Of a stretch of DNA of 64,000 nt, positions 39,500-48,465 are shown piece after piece. The notes below the pieces were generated by a model, which did not search any database, was not told the DNA's origin, and saw only the letters and a list, made by a program, of their open reading frames with translations. Both the position numbers and the translations under genes were made by a program. The stretch comes from Betaproteobacteria bacterium (GTDB lineage Bacteria > Pseudomonadota > Gammaproteobacteria > Burkholderiales > Burkholderiaceae_C), in assembly GCA_016868355.1 (NCBI GenBank), contig VGHB01000002.1, positions 1-64,000 of the forward strand, given 5' to 3'. Each line of letters begins with the position of its first letter. Position 1 is the stretch's first letter.

Positions 39500-40549
39500 C
39501 TATGCGCTGACCTGCTCCCGCAACTGCGTGGTCTGCTCGCTCCAATACGCTGCTGTCCCGAAGTGCGGAAACGCCCGTGGAAACGCCGGGTCTTCCCACC
39601 GTTGGGCAATCCACGCGCTGTGCTGGATCATGCGCAGCGTGCGCAGCGGCTCGATCAGGGCGAGTTCGGCATCGTCGAAGTCGCGCACCGTTTCATAGCC
39701 TTGCAGCAGCAGTTGCAGGCTGCGGGCTCTACCGGCGTCGTCGCCCGGCAGGAGCATCCACAGATCTTGCACCGCCGGCCCATTGCAGGCGTCGTCCAGG
39801 TCTACGACATGCGGACCTTCTTCGCGCCACAGGATATTGCCTAGGTGCGCGTCGCCGTGCAGCCGCAGGCTGATCACATGGCCGGTGGTCTCAAAGGCTT
39901 GAGCGGCGGCGTCCAGCGCGCGGTCTGAGGCGTCTTGCCAAGCTGCTTGCTCCCCGGGGCTGACCACCCTGTGCTGCAGCAGCCAGCGCTGGTTCGCGCG
40001 GCCCCAGGTCGCCGCGTTCAAGGTTCGGCGCTGGGCGAAGGGCCGGCGGGCGCCTACCTGGTGCAAGCGGGCCACGAAGCGGCCGATCCACTGCAGGGTC
40101 TGGGCATCGTCGATTTCCGGGGCCCGCCCAAATTTGCGGGGGCACACCGCAAAGCGCCAGTGTTGTTCGCCTTGGCTCCAATGGGCCAGGGTGTGGTGAG
40201 TGCCACTGAGGGCGACCGCCGCTGGGCCTTTGGCCTCGGTCAGTCCGCTTGAGGCCAGGCTCAAGGGTGCCACCACCGGGACCTCTTCATCTTGCAACTC
40301 CCAGGCAAAGTCGTGTTCTTCCAGAATCTGAGCATCGGACCAGCGGCCGGGCCGGTAGAACTTCGCCACCACCGCTTCGCCCGATTCCAGGAACACCTGG
40401 AACACCCGGTTTTCATAGGAATTGAGTTGTAAAAGCCGCCCGTCACCGCGCAGGCCGACCGTGTCCAGCGCGGTGAGCACATCGTGGGGTTGCAGGGCGG
40501 CAAAGCCAGTAACCCCTGGAACGTGCGGGAACTCGTTTGATTCGGACAT
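39500..40549 (-). CDS. srkA: Serine/threonine protein kinase, SrkA (YihE)-like
   Basis: 349 residues. E. coli SrkA/YihE, with a choline-kinase-like fold, protects cells from MazEF-linked stress death. Signatures: LLQLNSYENRVFQV, the Lys in AVVAKFYRPGRW, LRLHGDAHLGNILW with the catalytic Asp/Asn, and VVDLDDACNGPAVQDLWML for the metal-binding Asp. Length matches (E. coli 328). Divergent from rplM across 304 bases. Confidence 0.9.
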   Translation of the reverse strand: MSESNEFPHVPGVTGFAALQPHDVLTALDTVGLRGDGRLLQLNSYENRVFQVFLESGEAVVAKFYRPGRWSDAQILEEHDFAWELQDEEVPVVAPLSLASSGLTEAKGPAAVALSGTHHTLAHWSQGEQHWRFAVCPRKFGRAPEIDDAQTLQWIGRFVARLHQVGARRPFAQRRTLNAATWGRANQRWLLQHRVVSPGEQAAWQDASDRALDAAAQAFETTGHVISLRLHGDAHLGNILWREEGPHVVDLDDACNGPAVQDLWMLLPGDDAGRARSLQLLLQGYETVRDFDDAELALIEPLRTLRMIQHSAWIAQRWEDPAFPRAFPHFGTAAYWSEQTTQLREQVSA

Positions 40550-40631
40550 TGCGCATCGTACGCGCGCTCGGCGACGCGTCAGGCCGCAGGATGGCCGCAG
40601 GACAAGCCGGGCGGCTAGGACCGCTCGGGCT

Positions 40632-40659
40632 TTGCCCCAAAGGGGCTTTGCGCTATACT
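40632..40659 (+). promoter_or_regulatory. Promoter of rplM-rpsI
   Basis: TTGCCC (40632-40637) and TATACT (40654-40659), 16 bases apart, are the best sigma-70 match in this gap. Transcription would begin near 40666, leaving a leader of about 188 bases before rplM. Confidence 0.6.
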
Positions 40660-40665
40660 AGAAGA

Positions 40666-40853
40666 CTTTCCCGTTTGCAGCGGGGAATGGTTGCGTCTCG
40701 ATAAGGGTGCGTGTGGGGTGGCAAGTCCACCTGGCAGTCATTCCGACAGAGGGCCGCCGCTGAGAGGCCGAACAGCAGAATCGGCACCGAAGTGGGGCGC
40801 TTGTGCAGAGCCAACCGCCAAAAAACAGCTGCCGTTCCTAGAAAAAGACTCTC
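40666..40853 (+). promoter_or_regulatory. rplM: Structured 5' leader of rplM
   Basis: Unusually long for a ribosomal gene. Hairpins visible: TTCCCG with CGGGGAA (40668-40687, one bulge) and GGTGG-CAAGT-CCACC (40717-40731). No strong ribosome binding site precedes the rplM ATG. L13 represses its own mRNA in E. coli through the leader; a similar arrangement here is inference. Confidence 0.4.
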
Positions 40854-41282
40854 ATGAAGACCTTCAGCGCCAAGCCGGCCGAAGTGAAGCACGAGTGGTA
40901 TGTGATTGACGCCACCGACAAGGTGCTCGGACGTGTTGCCAGCGAAGTGGCACTCCGTTTACGCGGCAAGCACAAGGCCATTTACACGCCTCACGTCGAC
41001 ACCGGTGATTTCATCGTCGTCGTCAATGCTGACAAGCTTCGTGTCACCGGCAACAAAGCCGAAGACAAGGTGTACTACCGCCACTCGGGCTTTCCCGGCG
41101 GCATCTACGCCACGAAGTTCAAGGACATGCAAGCCAAGCACCCTGGCCGCGCGCTGCACAAGGCCGTCAAGGGCATGTTGCCCAAGGGTCCGCTGGGTTA
41201 CGCGATGGTCAAGAAGCTGAAGGTATATGCCGGTGCCTCGCACCCGCATACCGCCCAGCAACCCAAGACGCTTGAGATCTAA
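40854..41282 (+). CDS. rplM: 50S ribosomal protein L13
   Basis: 142 residues, standard. Starts [19 protein letters not shown], then [17 protein letters not shown] and [11 protein letters not shown], all conserved in L13. It sits 9 bases before rpsI, the universal L13-S9 pair. Confidence 0.98.
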   Translation: MKTFSAKPAEVKHEWYVIDATDKVLGRVASEVALRLRGKHKAIYTPHVDTGDFIVVVNADKLRVTGNKAEDKVYYRHSGFPGGIYATKFKDMQAKHPGRALHKAVKGMLPKGPLGYAMVKKLKVYAGASHPHTAQQPKTLEI

Positions 41283-41291
41283 GGAACGGCC

Positions 41292-41684
41292 ATGATCGGA
41301 AATTGGAACTACGGTACCGGCCGCCGCAAGAGCTCGGTGGCCCGTGTCTTCATCAAGAAGGGCACTGGCCAGATCACCGTCAACGGCAAGCCCGTTGAGC
41401 AGTACTTCGGCCGCCAGACGTCCATCATGATCGTCAAGCAGCCCCTGATGCAGACCAACAACGCCGAAGCCTTTGACATCAAGGTCAATGTGCACGGTGG
41501 CGGTGAATCGGGCCAAGCAGGCGCGGTGCGCCATGGCGTGACCCGCGCGCTGATCGACTACGATGCAGCTCTCAAGCCGGAACTCAGCCGTGCCGGCTTC
41601 GTCACCCGTGACGCCCGCGAGGTGGAGCGCAAGAAGGTCGGTCTGCACGGCGCTCGCCGCCGCAAGCAGTTCAGCAAGCGCTGA
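41292..41684 (+). CDS. rpsI: 30S ribosomal protein S9
   Basis: 130 residues, standard. [19 protein letters not shown] opens the protein and the C-terminal tail [10 protein letters not shown], which reaches the P-site tRNA, is intact. A ribosome binding site AAGGAAC lies 4 bases from the ATG. Ends the ribosomal pair; erpA begins 179 bases on. Confidence 0.98.
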   Translation: MIGNWNYGTGRRKSSVARVFIKKGTGQITVNGKPVEQYFGRQTSIMIVKQPLMQTNNAEAFDIKVNVHGGGESGQAGAVRHGVTRALIDYDAALKPELSRAGFVTRDAREVERKKVGLHGARRRKQFSKR

Positions 41685-41863
41685 TCGGCCTGAACAGGCG
41701 CCTGCGGCCCTCGGGTCAGGCGCTTGCCGAACAATCTCCGTGTGCGGTTCGCGCGCGGTGAGCTTATTTGCGGGGCGCGGCGCCCAAACACCCTTTGACG
41801 AGCAGGCCTTGCACGTACTGGGCCGCCCAGCGCCATAATCCAACGACCTTGGAGGAATTAGCC

Positions 41864-42238
41864 ATGAACGCTGTTGCTGATCAAGTCAACCTCACCACCG
41901 ACGGCATGCCCGCTCCGCTGGTCTTCACTGACAGCGCTGCGGCCAAAGTGGCCGACTTGGTGGCCGAAGAAGGTAATCCCGAACTCAAGCTGCGCGTGTT
42001 CGTGCAAGGCGGCGGCTGCTCGGGTTTCCAGTACGGGTTCACCTTTGACGAAGCCGTCAATGAAGATGACACGCAGATGCAAAAGAACGGCGTCACCCTG
42101 TTGATCGACGCCATGAGCTTGCAGTACCTGATGGGTGCTGAGATCGACTATAAAGAAGACCTGCAGGGCGCGCAGTTCGTGATCAAGAACCCGAATGCCA
42201 CCACCACCTGCGGTTGCGGCTCGTCGTTCTCGGTCTGA
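41864..42238 (+). CDS. erpA: Iron-sulfur cluster insertion protein ErpA
   Basis: 124 residues from the ATG at 41864, preceded by a strong GGAGGAATTA. ErpA is an A-type carrier delivering [4Fe-4S]/[2Fe-2S] clusters to target proteins. The three cluster-binding cysteines are in [11 protein letters not shown] and at the C terminus [16 protein letters not shown] element at 41834-41839 may be its -10 box, with TTGCAC 19 bases upstream as a poor -35. Confidence 0.95.
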   Translation: MNAVADQVNLTTDGMPAPLVFTDSAAAKVADLVAEEGNPELKLRVFVQGGGCSGFQYGFTFDEAVNEDDTQMQKNGVTLLIDAMSLQYLMGAEIDYKEDLQGAQFVIKNPNATTTCGCGSSFSV

Positions 42239-42274
42239 GGCAGGTACGGTACGCCGGGGCTGGCCTTCCCGAGC

Positions 42275-42301
42275 GGCCCACCGGGCCCACCGGGCCCACC
42301 G
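42275..42301. repeat. Three perfect 9-bp tandem repeats between erpA and anmK
   Basis: GGCCCACCG three times in a row, in the 71-base gap between the convergent genes, just before the anmK stop. No function is evident. Confidence 0.8.
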
Positions 42302-42309
42302 GAAGGGGC

Positions 42310-43464
42310 TTAGCGACGGCTGGGGTACAGGGCTCCCAGCACCCGGGGTCCACGTGCCCCGGTGACCCGCACCACATTGCCCACCTGGCCTTGCAAGAAG
42401 CGCCGGGCCAGCCAGGCAAACGCGGCTGCCTCAACATCCAAAGGGCCCATTCCGGCAGCCTGTGTTGAAGACACGGTGGCCGTGGTTCCCAGGCGCAGGC
42501 GCAAACGGTGTTCCAAGCGCTGCATCACGGCACCATTGAACGTACCGCCCCCGCACACCCAAAGGTGTGCTGCGGAGGGCAGTTCGCGCGCCATATGATC
42601 GTCCACGCACCAGGCGCTGAGCTCGCACAAGGTTGCCTGCACATCCTGCGGCTGGTAGGCTGACAAATCAACCGCTTGCAGCCAGGCAGCGTTGAACAGG
42701 TCACGTCCGGTGCTCTTGGGGGGAGGTTTTGAAAAAAAGGCTTCGCCCTGCCAATGCTGCAGCAGGGCGGACTGCACCCGGCCGGTGGCCGCCCAGTGGC
42801 CCTGATCGTCATAGGCCCGTCCCAGGTGCTGATGCGCCCACAGGTCCATCAGCACATTGGCTGGCCCGCAATCAAAACCCCCGACGTCCCCGTGTGCAGG
42901 CAAGAGGGTCAGGTTGGCAATGCCGCCCAGGTTGAGCACCGCCACATCGCGTTCGGCCTCTTGGAACACATCCGCATGAAAGGCCGGCACCAGTGGCGCA
43001 CCCTGGCCCCCAGCGGCCACATCGCGGCTTCGAAAATCACAGACTACGTCGATGCTGCTGAGCTCCGCCAAGAGGCTGGCGTTGTGCAACTGCAGGGTGT
43101 AGCCCCGGCCGTCGAATTCGCCCGGTCGGTGCCGAACCGTCTGGCCGTGCAGGCCTATGGCAGCCACGTCCTGGGCCTGCACGCCGGCTTGTTGCAGCAA
43201 GCGCTGGACCACATCGGCCGCATCCACACTCATGCGGTTGGCAGCCAGAGCCGCGCGGTGCAACTCGTCGGGCCCCGAGGTGTTCAGGGACAGCAGTTCC
43301 GCTCGCAGCACAGGGTCAAAGTCTCCCCGGGCGCGTGAAAGGGTGTCAAACCGGTGGTCGCCGGCCCGCCAGCGCAGCAGCACACCGTCCAAGCCGTCCA
43401 GCGAGGTGCCAGACATCAGACCGATGGTCAGGGCTTGGGATTCGGGGGCGAGTGAAAGGGGCAC
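42310..43464 (-). CDS. anmK: Anhydro-N-acetylmuramic acid kinase
   Basis: 384 residues. AnmK phosphorylates and hydrolyses 1,6-anhydro-MurNAc to MurNAc-6-P in cell wall recycling. GLMSGTSLDGLDGVLL is the family's N-terminal signature; GLHGQTVRHRPGE, VLNLGGIANLTLLP and the Asp of GFDCGPANVLMDLW follow, and WVCGGGTFNGAVMQRL near the end closes the sugar kinase fold. It starts 20 bases after the M23 peptidase gene, so wall cutting and recycling are linked in one unit. Confidence 0.95.
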   Translation of the reverse strand: MPLSLAPESQALTIGLMSGTSLDGLDGVLLRWRAGDHRFDTLSRARGDFDPVLRAELLSLNTSGPDELHRAALAANRMSVDAADVVQRLLQQAGVQAQDVAAIGLHGQTVRHRPGEFDGRGYTLQLHNASLLAELSSIDVVCDFRSRDVAAGGQGAPLVPAFHADVFQEAERDVAVLNLGGIANLTLLPAHGDVGGFDCGPANVLMDLWAHQHLGRAYDDQGHWAATGRVQSALLQHWQGEAFFSKPPPKSTGRDLFNAAWLQAVDLSAYQPQDVQATLCELSAWCVDDHMARELPSAAHLWVCGGGTFNGAVMQRLEHRLRLRLGTTATVSSTQAAGMGPLDVEAAAFAWLARRFLQGQVGNVVRVTGARGPRVLGALYPSRR

Positions 43465-43484
43465 CGTGTGCTGCCCGGCGTGTG

Positions 43485-44867
43485 TCAGTCGCCGCGGCTC
43501 GAGTCGCCAGCAATGGTGGCTGCGACCTCCAGCTTGGTGCGCAGCAGCTCAGCCTGCGCTGTGAAGGCACCACGCGACTGCTCGGCCAGCGGAACTGGCG
43601 CGGCCATGCGCGCGGCCTTGAGCGGGTCGACATGGCGCCCGTTGACTCGGAATTCGTAGTGCAGATGCGGCCCGGTGGCGGTGCCTGTAGCCCCCACCGC
43701 GCCAATGCGCTGGCCCTGCTGAACACGTTCTCCACGGCGCACGTCAATGCGGCTGAGGTGGGCGTACAAGGTGGTCTTGTCGCCGCCGTGGCGCACCACT
43801 ACGGTGTTGCCATAGCCACCTTGCCAGCCGGCAAATTCAACTTTGCCCTCGGCCACGGTTCGCACCGGCGTACCCACAGGCGCGCCATAGTCCACACCGG
43901 TATGGGCCATCGTACGTTGGAAGATCGGGTGAAAGCGCATCGCAAAGCCCGAGGTGATGCGTGAAAACTCCATTGGGCTGGCCAGGAAGGCTCGGCGTTT
44001 GCTCTTGCCGCTAAAGTCGTAGTAACTGCCGCGTTGGGCGTCCTTGAACCACACCGCCTGGTGCACACGGCCGTTGTTGACAAACTCGGCGGCCAGCACC
44101 CGGCCGGCGGCCTGGTTCCAATTGATTGGTTCGCCGTCGGCCGTAAGGCTTTCGTACACCACGCTGAAGGAATCACCGCGCTTGAGTTCGCGGTGGAAGT
44201 CGATATCGCCCGAGAAGATTTCAGCCATCTGCGAGGCAATCGCGTCGGGCATTTGCGCTTCATCGGTGGCGGCGAACAGCGAAGAGCGGATAGTGCCGCT
44301 GCCGAACTGGACGCGCGATTGCAGTTCCACGGTTTCCAGGTCGGTGACCCAAGCTCCGTCCACACGGTTGAGCGTCAGGCGGTTGAAGTGGCTTTCCGAC
44401 AGGTTCCGCTGCTCTGCCGGGAAGCGCGCCACCAGTTCAATGAGCCGGCCGGCAGCATCGGCCTTGGCTCTGACCATCTTCTGTGGACGGCCCTCGAGGA
44501 GCATGCGGGCCTGGCGGTCTTGCCGGATGTAGGCTGCCGCATCGGGGTCGTTGACCCCCAGACGGCTTAGCAGCGACTCGGCGGTGTCTTGCTTGCGCGT
44601 CGTGTCGGAGCGGTATAGCTCCAGCGGCAGGTCGGCCAAGGCTTCCAACTGCTCAACCACGTTGGATGCCGGATGCAGCACCTGGGTGATGGTTTGCTGA
44701 GGCAGGTCGGCTGCATTGGGCGCCAAGGGAGCCAAACCGAAGGCGGTTGCTGCCAAGCCCGTCATGCCCAGCCCAAGGCCCCACATCAGCCGGCGGCGGT
44801 GCGTCTGGGCCCAGACGTGAACGGCGGTGACGAGCGCGTGGTGCTGCATGGAAAAAAGGACAAACAT
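43485..44867 (-). CDS. M23 family metallopeptidase (LytM domain)
   Basis: 460 residues from the ATG at 44867, which has GAGG at the right distance; ATG at 44849 lacks it. One N-terminal membrane segment (about 29-47, LMWGLGLGMTGLAATAFGL) anchors it, with the rest periplasmic. The middle holds an OapA/Csd3-like region (RELKRGDSFSVVYESL). The LytM domain near 325-415 has zinc ligands in HTGVDYGAPVGTP (His, Asp) and GPHLHYEFRVNG (HxH). Such proteins cut peptide cross-links; endopeptidase is the likely role, like MepM. Divergent from tyrS. Confidence 0.93.
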   Translation of the reverse strand: MFVLFSMQHHALVTAVHVWAQTHRRRLMWGLGLGMTGLAATAFGLAPLAPNAADLPQQTITQVLHPASNVVEQLEALADLPLELYRSDTTRKQDTAESLLSRLGVNDPDAAAYIRQDRQARMLLEGRPQKMVRAKADAAGRLIELVARFPAEQRNLSESHFNRLTLNRVDGAWVTDLETVELQSRVQFGSGTIRSSLFAATDEAQMPDAIASQMAEIFSGDIDFHRELKRGDSFSVVYESLTADGEPINWNQAAGRVLAAEFVNNGRVHQAVWFKDAQRGSYYDFSGKSKRRAFLASPMEFSRITSGFAMRFHPIFQRTMAHTGVDYGAPVGTPVRTVAEGKVEFAGWQGGYGNTVVVRHGGDKTTLYAHLSRIDVRRGERVQQGQRIGAVGATGTATGPHLHYEFRVNGRHVDPLKAARMAAPVPLAEQSRGAFTAQAELLRTKLEVAATIAGDSSRGD

Positions 44868-45064
44868 TTCGCCTCAGCCGACTGGGAAGTCGGCCTCAGC
44901 AGTGACCGGTAAACAGAACCCGATGGTGGCCCAACGCCGGAGCGGGCTCGAGCTTGGCCCAGGCGGTCGGTAGAATCCGGCTCGCATCTGAGACAGGCTG
45001 CAGGCTCTGTCAGAACGTCTTAAGTGTATCGGCAGATGTGAAAAATCAATCCTTTTTTGCATCC
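44868..45064. promoter_or_regulatory. Divergent region between M23 peptidase and tyrS
   Basis: 197 bases. A TAGAAT (44971-44976) within GTAGAATCCGG could be a -10 for tyrS; the same string precedes acpP at 15466-15476. The -35 region is weak in both. No T-box (unexpected in this phylum anyway) is seen. Confidence 0.35.
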
Positions 45065-46333
45065 ATGAAACACCCTGGGCAAGCCGCGATTTCTGATAAA
45101 GCAAGTACTCACTCACAAGCGGAGGATGAGGGTTCGGCTGCGGTGCGGGCGGCCTTGGCAGTGACGCTGCGGGGCTGTGAGGAACTCTTGCCCCGTGCGG
45201 ACTGGGTGCGCAAACTGCAGCGCAGCGAATCCACGCGCACGCCCCTGCGCATCAAGTTCGGCATGGACCCAACCGCCCCGGACCTGCACCTGGGCCACAC
45301 GGTGGTGCTCAACAAGATGCGTCAGTTGCAGGACCTGGGGCACCGTGTCATCCCCCTGATTGGTGACTTCACCACCATGATTGGCGACCCCTCGGGCCGC
45401 AACAGCACCCGACCGGCGCTCACGCGCGAACAAATCGAAAGCAATGCCAAGACTTATTTCGAGCAGGTCGGCTTGGTGATCAAGCTTGACGACGCCGAAG
45501 TGCGCTGGAACAGCGAGTGGAGCGACCCGCTGGGTGCGCGCGGCATCATCGGCCTGGCTTCGCGCTACACAGTGGCGCGGATGATGGAGCGCGACGACTT
45601 CACCAAGCGCTACAAGGCGGGCACCGCGATCAGCGTCCACGAGTTCCTGTATCCCCTCATGCAGGGCTATGACTCGGTAGCCCTCAAGAGCGACCTGGAG
45701 TTGGGCGGCACCGACCAGAAGTTCAACCTCCTCATGGGCCGCCACCTTCAAGAAGAGTTTGGCCAGGAACCGCAGTGCATCTTGACCATGCCCTTGCTCG
45801 AAGGGCTGGACGGCGTGGACAAGATGTCCAAGAGCAAGAACAACTACATCGGCATCACCGAGCCGGCCAATACGATGTTCGCCAAGGTGCTGTCGATTTC
45901 TGACGAGCTGATGTGGCGCTGGTTCACCCTGCTGTCGTTGAAGGCCGAATCGGAAATCCAAGCCCTGAAGGCCGAGGTGCAAGCCGGGCGCAATCCCAAG
46001 GAGGCCAAGGTTTTGCTGGCCCGCGAGATCACTGAGCGCTTCCACGGCCGTGCGGCTGCCCATGCGGCCGAGCAGGACTTTGTCAACCGGGCCCGTGGCG
46101 GTGTTCCGCAGGATATTCCCGAGGTGGCGCTGTCGGGTGTGCCTATGGGCATTGCCGCTCTGCTCAAGGCCGCTGGCTTGGCGCCGTCTTCGAGTGAGGC
46201 CAACCGTTTGATTGAGGGTGCGGGTGTGCGGGTGGACGGCAGCGTGATCAGTGACAAAGCCTTGAAGCTGCCCGCCGGTACCTTCGTGGTTCAGGTTGGT
46301 AAGCGCAAGTTTGCTCGGGTGAAGCTGAGCTGA
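45065..46333 (+). CDS. tyrS: Tyrosyl-tRNA synthetase
   Basis: 422 residues from the ATG at 45065 (MKHPGQAAISDKAS); the start is a guess since there is no ribosome binding site, and the frame is open further up. The class I signatures are DLHLGHTVVL (HIGH-like) and KMSKS. LIGDFTTMIGDPSGRN and the pattern of the catalytic half match the TyrZ-type enzyme. A C-terminal S4 domain (SSSEANRLIEGAGVRVDG) binds the tRNA. Confidence 0.95.
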   Translation: MKHPGQAAISDKASTHSQAEDEGSAAVRAALAVTLRGCEELLPRADWVRKLQRSESTRTPLRIKFGMDPTAPDLHLGHTVVLNKMRQLQDLGHRVIPLIGDFTTMIGDPSGRNSTRPALTREQIESNAKTYFEQVGLVIKLDDAEVRWNSEWSDPLGARGIIGLASRYTVARMMERDDFTKRYKAGTAISVHEFLYPLMQGYDSVALKSDLELGGTDQKFNLLMGRHLQEEFGQEPQCILTMPLLEGLDGVDKMSKSKNNYIGITEPANTMFAKVLSISDELMWRWFTLLSLKAESEIQALKAEVQAGRNPKEAKVLLAREITERFHGRAAAHAAEQDFVNRARGGVPQDIPEVALSGVPMGIAALLKAAGLAPSSSEANRLIEGAGVRVDGSVISDKALKLPAGTFVVQVGKRKFARVKLS

Positions 46334-46404
46334 ACCGGGCGCGGGCTATGGGGCCTGTTCCATGGCCTACGCCTACGGCGTGAGAAGTTGGAACGGAGCG
46401 TGCG

Positions 46405-47292
46405 ATGAAGAGCCTGTCGGTCAGCGCCTACCTCAAGCTGTCGGTGGCGGTGGCTTTGCTGACCGTTGCCTTGAAGACCGGCGCCTGGTGGCTAACCGAT
46501 TCGGTGAGCCTGTTGTCCGATGCGATGGAGTCCCTGGTCAACCTGGCGGGTGCCATGTTTGCTCTGGCCATGGTGACGGTGGCGCAGCAGCCCGCTGACG
46601 AAGACCACCCCTTTGGCCACCACAAGGCTGAATACTTCTCCAGCGGGTTCGAGGGGGTCTTGATCTTGGTGGCGGCACTGGCCATCATCGGCGCTGCGGT
46701 GCACCGCCTGCTGTATCCCCAGCCGATGCAGGCCTTGGGATTGGGCTTGGCGCTGTCAGTGTTGAGTTCAGCTCTCAATGGGCTGTTGGCCTGGGCGATG
46801 CTAAAGAAGGCGCGCGAGCATGGCTCGATAGCATTGGAGGCCGACGCGCGGCACCTGTACACCGATGTGTGGACATCGATAGGCGTGGTGGCGGCCCTGG
46901 TGCTGGTGGCCTACACCGGATGGGCCTGGCTCGACCCGGTGGTGGCCATTGCGGTGGCTCTGAACATCCTGCGCGAAGCCCTGCACCTGGTCAGGCGTTC
47001 AGCTGACGGGCTGATGGACCGGGCCTTGGAGCCGCCGCTGCGCGAAGAAATCGACCGTACATTGGCGCTGTTTGCCCACCAGGCCATCCGCTTTGACCAT
47101 GTGGTGACACGCCAGGCCGGTCAGCGCCGGTTTGTGGACCTGCACATGCACATGCCTGCGGGCTGGACCTTGGGCCGGGCAGCGGCGCTGCGCACCTCGG
47201 TGGAACAAGCGTTGATGAGCGCCGTACCTGGGCTTCGCGCCTCCATCCAGCTGCTGCCGATGGACGTGGAGGCTCATTTCAACGACCCGTAG
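46405..47292 (+). CDS. Cation diffusion facilitator family transporter
   Basis: 295 residues with ribosome binding site CGGAG. Six membrane helices, exporting divalent metal (Zn, Fe, Mn, Co) against protons. Metal-site residues are in TDSVSLLSDAMESLVN (TM2) and HLYTDVWTSIGV (TM5), with the cytoplasmic loop motif HPFGHHKAEYFSSGFEG. The C-terminal domain (about 205-290) has HMHMPAGW. Closest in shape to FieF, but the metal cannot be read. It stands alone, 71 bases after tyrS. Confidence 0.9.
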   Translation: MKSLSVSAYLKLSVAVALLTVALKTGAWWLTDSVSLLSDAMESLVNLAGAMFALAMVTVAQQPADEDHPFGHHKAEYFSSGFEGVLILVAALAIIGAAVHRLLYPQPMQALGLGLALSVLSSALNGLLAWAMLKKAREHGSIALEADARHLYTDVWTSIGVVAALVLVAYTGWAWLDPVVAIAVALNILREALHLVRRSADGLMDRALEPPLREEIDRTLALFAHQAIRFDHVVTRQAGQRRFVDLHMHMPAGWTLGRAAALRTSVEQALMSAVPGLRASIQLLPMDVEAHFNDP

Positions 47293-47318
47293 GATTTGAT
47301 CCAAGGCCGCCCAAACAA

Positions 47319-47340
47319 AACAGGGCCCGCAAGCCCCGTT
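47319..47340 (-). terminator. Terminator of the TctC/Bug gene
   Basis: On the minus strand, AACGGGGC pairs with GCCCTGTT (one mismatch) around a 6-base loop, then a T-rich run TTTTGTTT follows. It lies 50 bases past the tctC-like stop and also between that gene and the convergent transporter. Confidence 0.6.
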
Positions 47341-47390
47341 GTGAACGGCAGCTGACCGGCTGGGTCAGCCGAATGACTCAGCCGACACCG

Positions 47391-48374
47391 TCAGTCGGCG
47401 TACTGGCCTGCGGCCCTGATGACCGGGCCCCACTTGTTGGTTTCCGCGTCCACGAACTTGCGGTGTTCAGCGGGCGCCAGGCGCTCGTCGGTCACCACCA
47501 CCGCACCCAAATCTTGCTGGCGCTTGATGAACTCAGCGTCCTTCAGCGCGGTGCGCAGGGCGGCATTGACCTGGTCAAGCACCGGCTTGGGGGTGCCCTT
47601 GGGGGCATACAGGCCGTGCCAAATACTCACGTTGAAGCCCCTGAAGCCTAGTGAGTCCAGCGTGGGCAGTTTGGCCAGCGCCGGGGTGCTCAGGGGCTTG
47701 TTGGTGGACACGGCGAAGGCCTTGATCTTGCCGCCTTCGATCTGCGCTGTGGTGTTGGTGGTCTGGTCGCACATCAGGTCGACCTGGCCGCCGATCAGGT
47801 CGGTCATGGCCGGGCCGGTTCCCTTGTAGGGCACCGTGGTCATGGCCACCGCCAAACTCTGCTGAAACAGCAGGCCGCACAGGTGTGAGGCGGCACCCAG
47901 GCCTGCGTTGGCAAGGTTGATCTTGCCCCTGTTGGCGTCGATCCACTTGCGCAATTCGGCAAAGTTGTTGGCCGGCAGCGTGGTGCGGCCCACCAGGGTC
48001 ATGGGCACTTCATTGACCATGCCCAGAAACTCGAAGTCGCTCATCACGTTGTACGGCAAGTTGCGATAGAGCGCCGGCGCGGTGGCCATGCCGATGTGGT
48101 GCAGCAGCAAGGTGTAGCCATCGGGGGCAGCCTTGGCCACCTTGGCAGCGCCCAAGGTGCCACCGGCACCGCCAACATTTTCGATGACCACGCTTTGGTT
48201 GTTCAGGCTTTTGCGCAGCACCTCACCCAGGTCACGAGCCACCTTGTCGGTGGGCCCGCCGGCAGCGAAAGGCACCACGATGGTGATTGGCTTATCAGGG
48301 TAGGCAGCCAGTGCATTGGAGGCCAGGCCCACCGACAGGCTAAGGGCAGCTACAAGACTCAACAAACGCTTCAT
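47391..48374 (-). CDS. Bug/TctC-family tripartite tricarboxylate transporter binding protein
   Basis: 327 residues. The first 23 residues (MKRLLSLVAALSLSVGLASN then ALA) are a clear signal peptide. AYPDKPITIVVPFAAGGPTDKVARDLG is the hallmark of Bug proteins, periplasmic binders of organic acids, amino acids or nicotinate. Burkholderiales carry dozens of these; most, like this one, have no TctA/TctB membrane genes beside them. Ribosome binding site GAGGATT. The ligand is unknown. Confidence 0.93.
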   Translation of the reverse strand: MKRLLSLVAALSLSVGLASNALAAYPDKPITIVVPFAAGGPTDKVARDLGEVLRKSLNNQSVVIENVGGAGGTLGAAKVAKAAPDGYTLLLHHIGMATAPALYRNLPYNVMSDFEFLGMVNEVPMTLVGRTTLPANNFAELRKWIDANRGKINLANAGLGAASHLCGLLFQQSLAVAMTTVPYKGTGPAMTDLIGGQVDLMCDQTTNTTAQIEGGKIKAFAVSTNKPLSTPALAKLPTLDSLGFRGFNVSIWHGLYAPKGTPKPVLDQVNAALRTALKDAEFIKRQQDLGAVVVTDERLAPAEHRKFVDAETNKWGPVIRAAGQYAD

Positions 48375-48465
48375 GATAATCCTCGTTGAAGTGATGCAAA
48401 AACGAAAATGCCATCCCAGGGATACAAGCGAGCTTCGGCTCGGCGGAAATCAAGTGTCAACTTGC

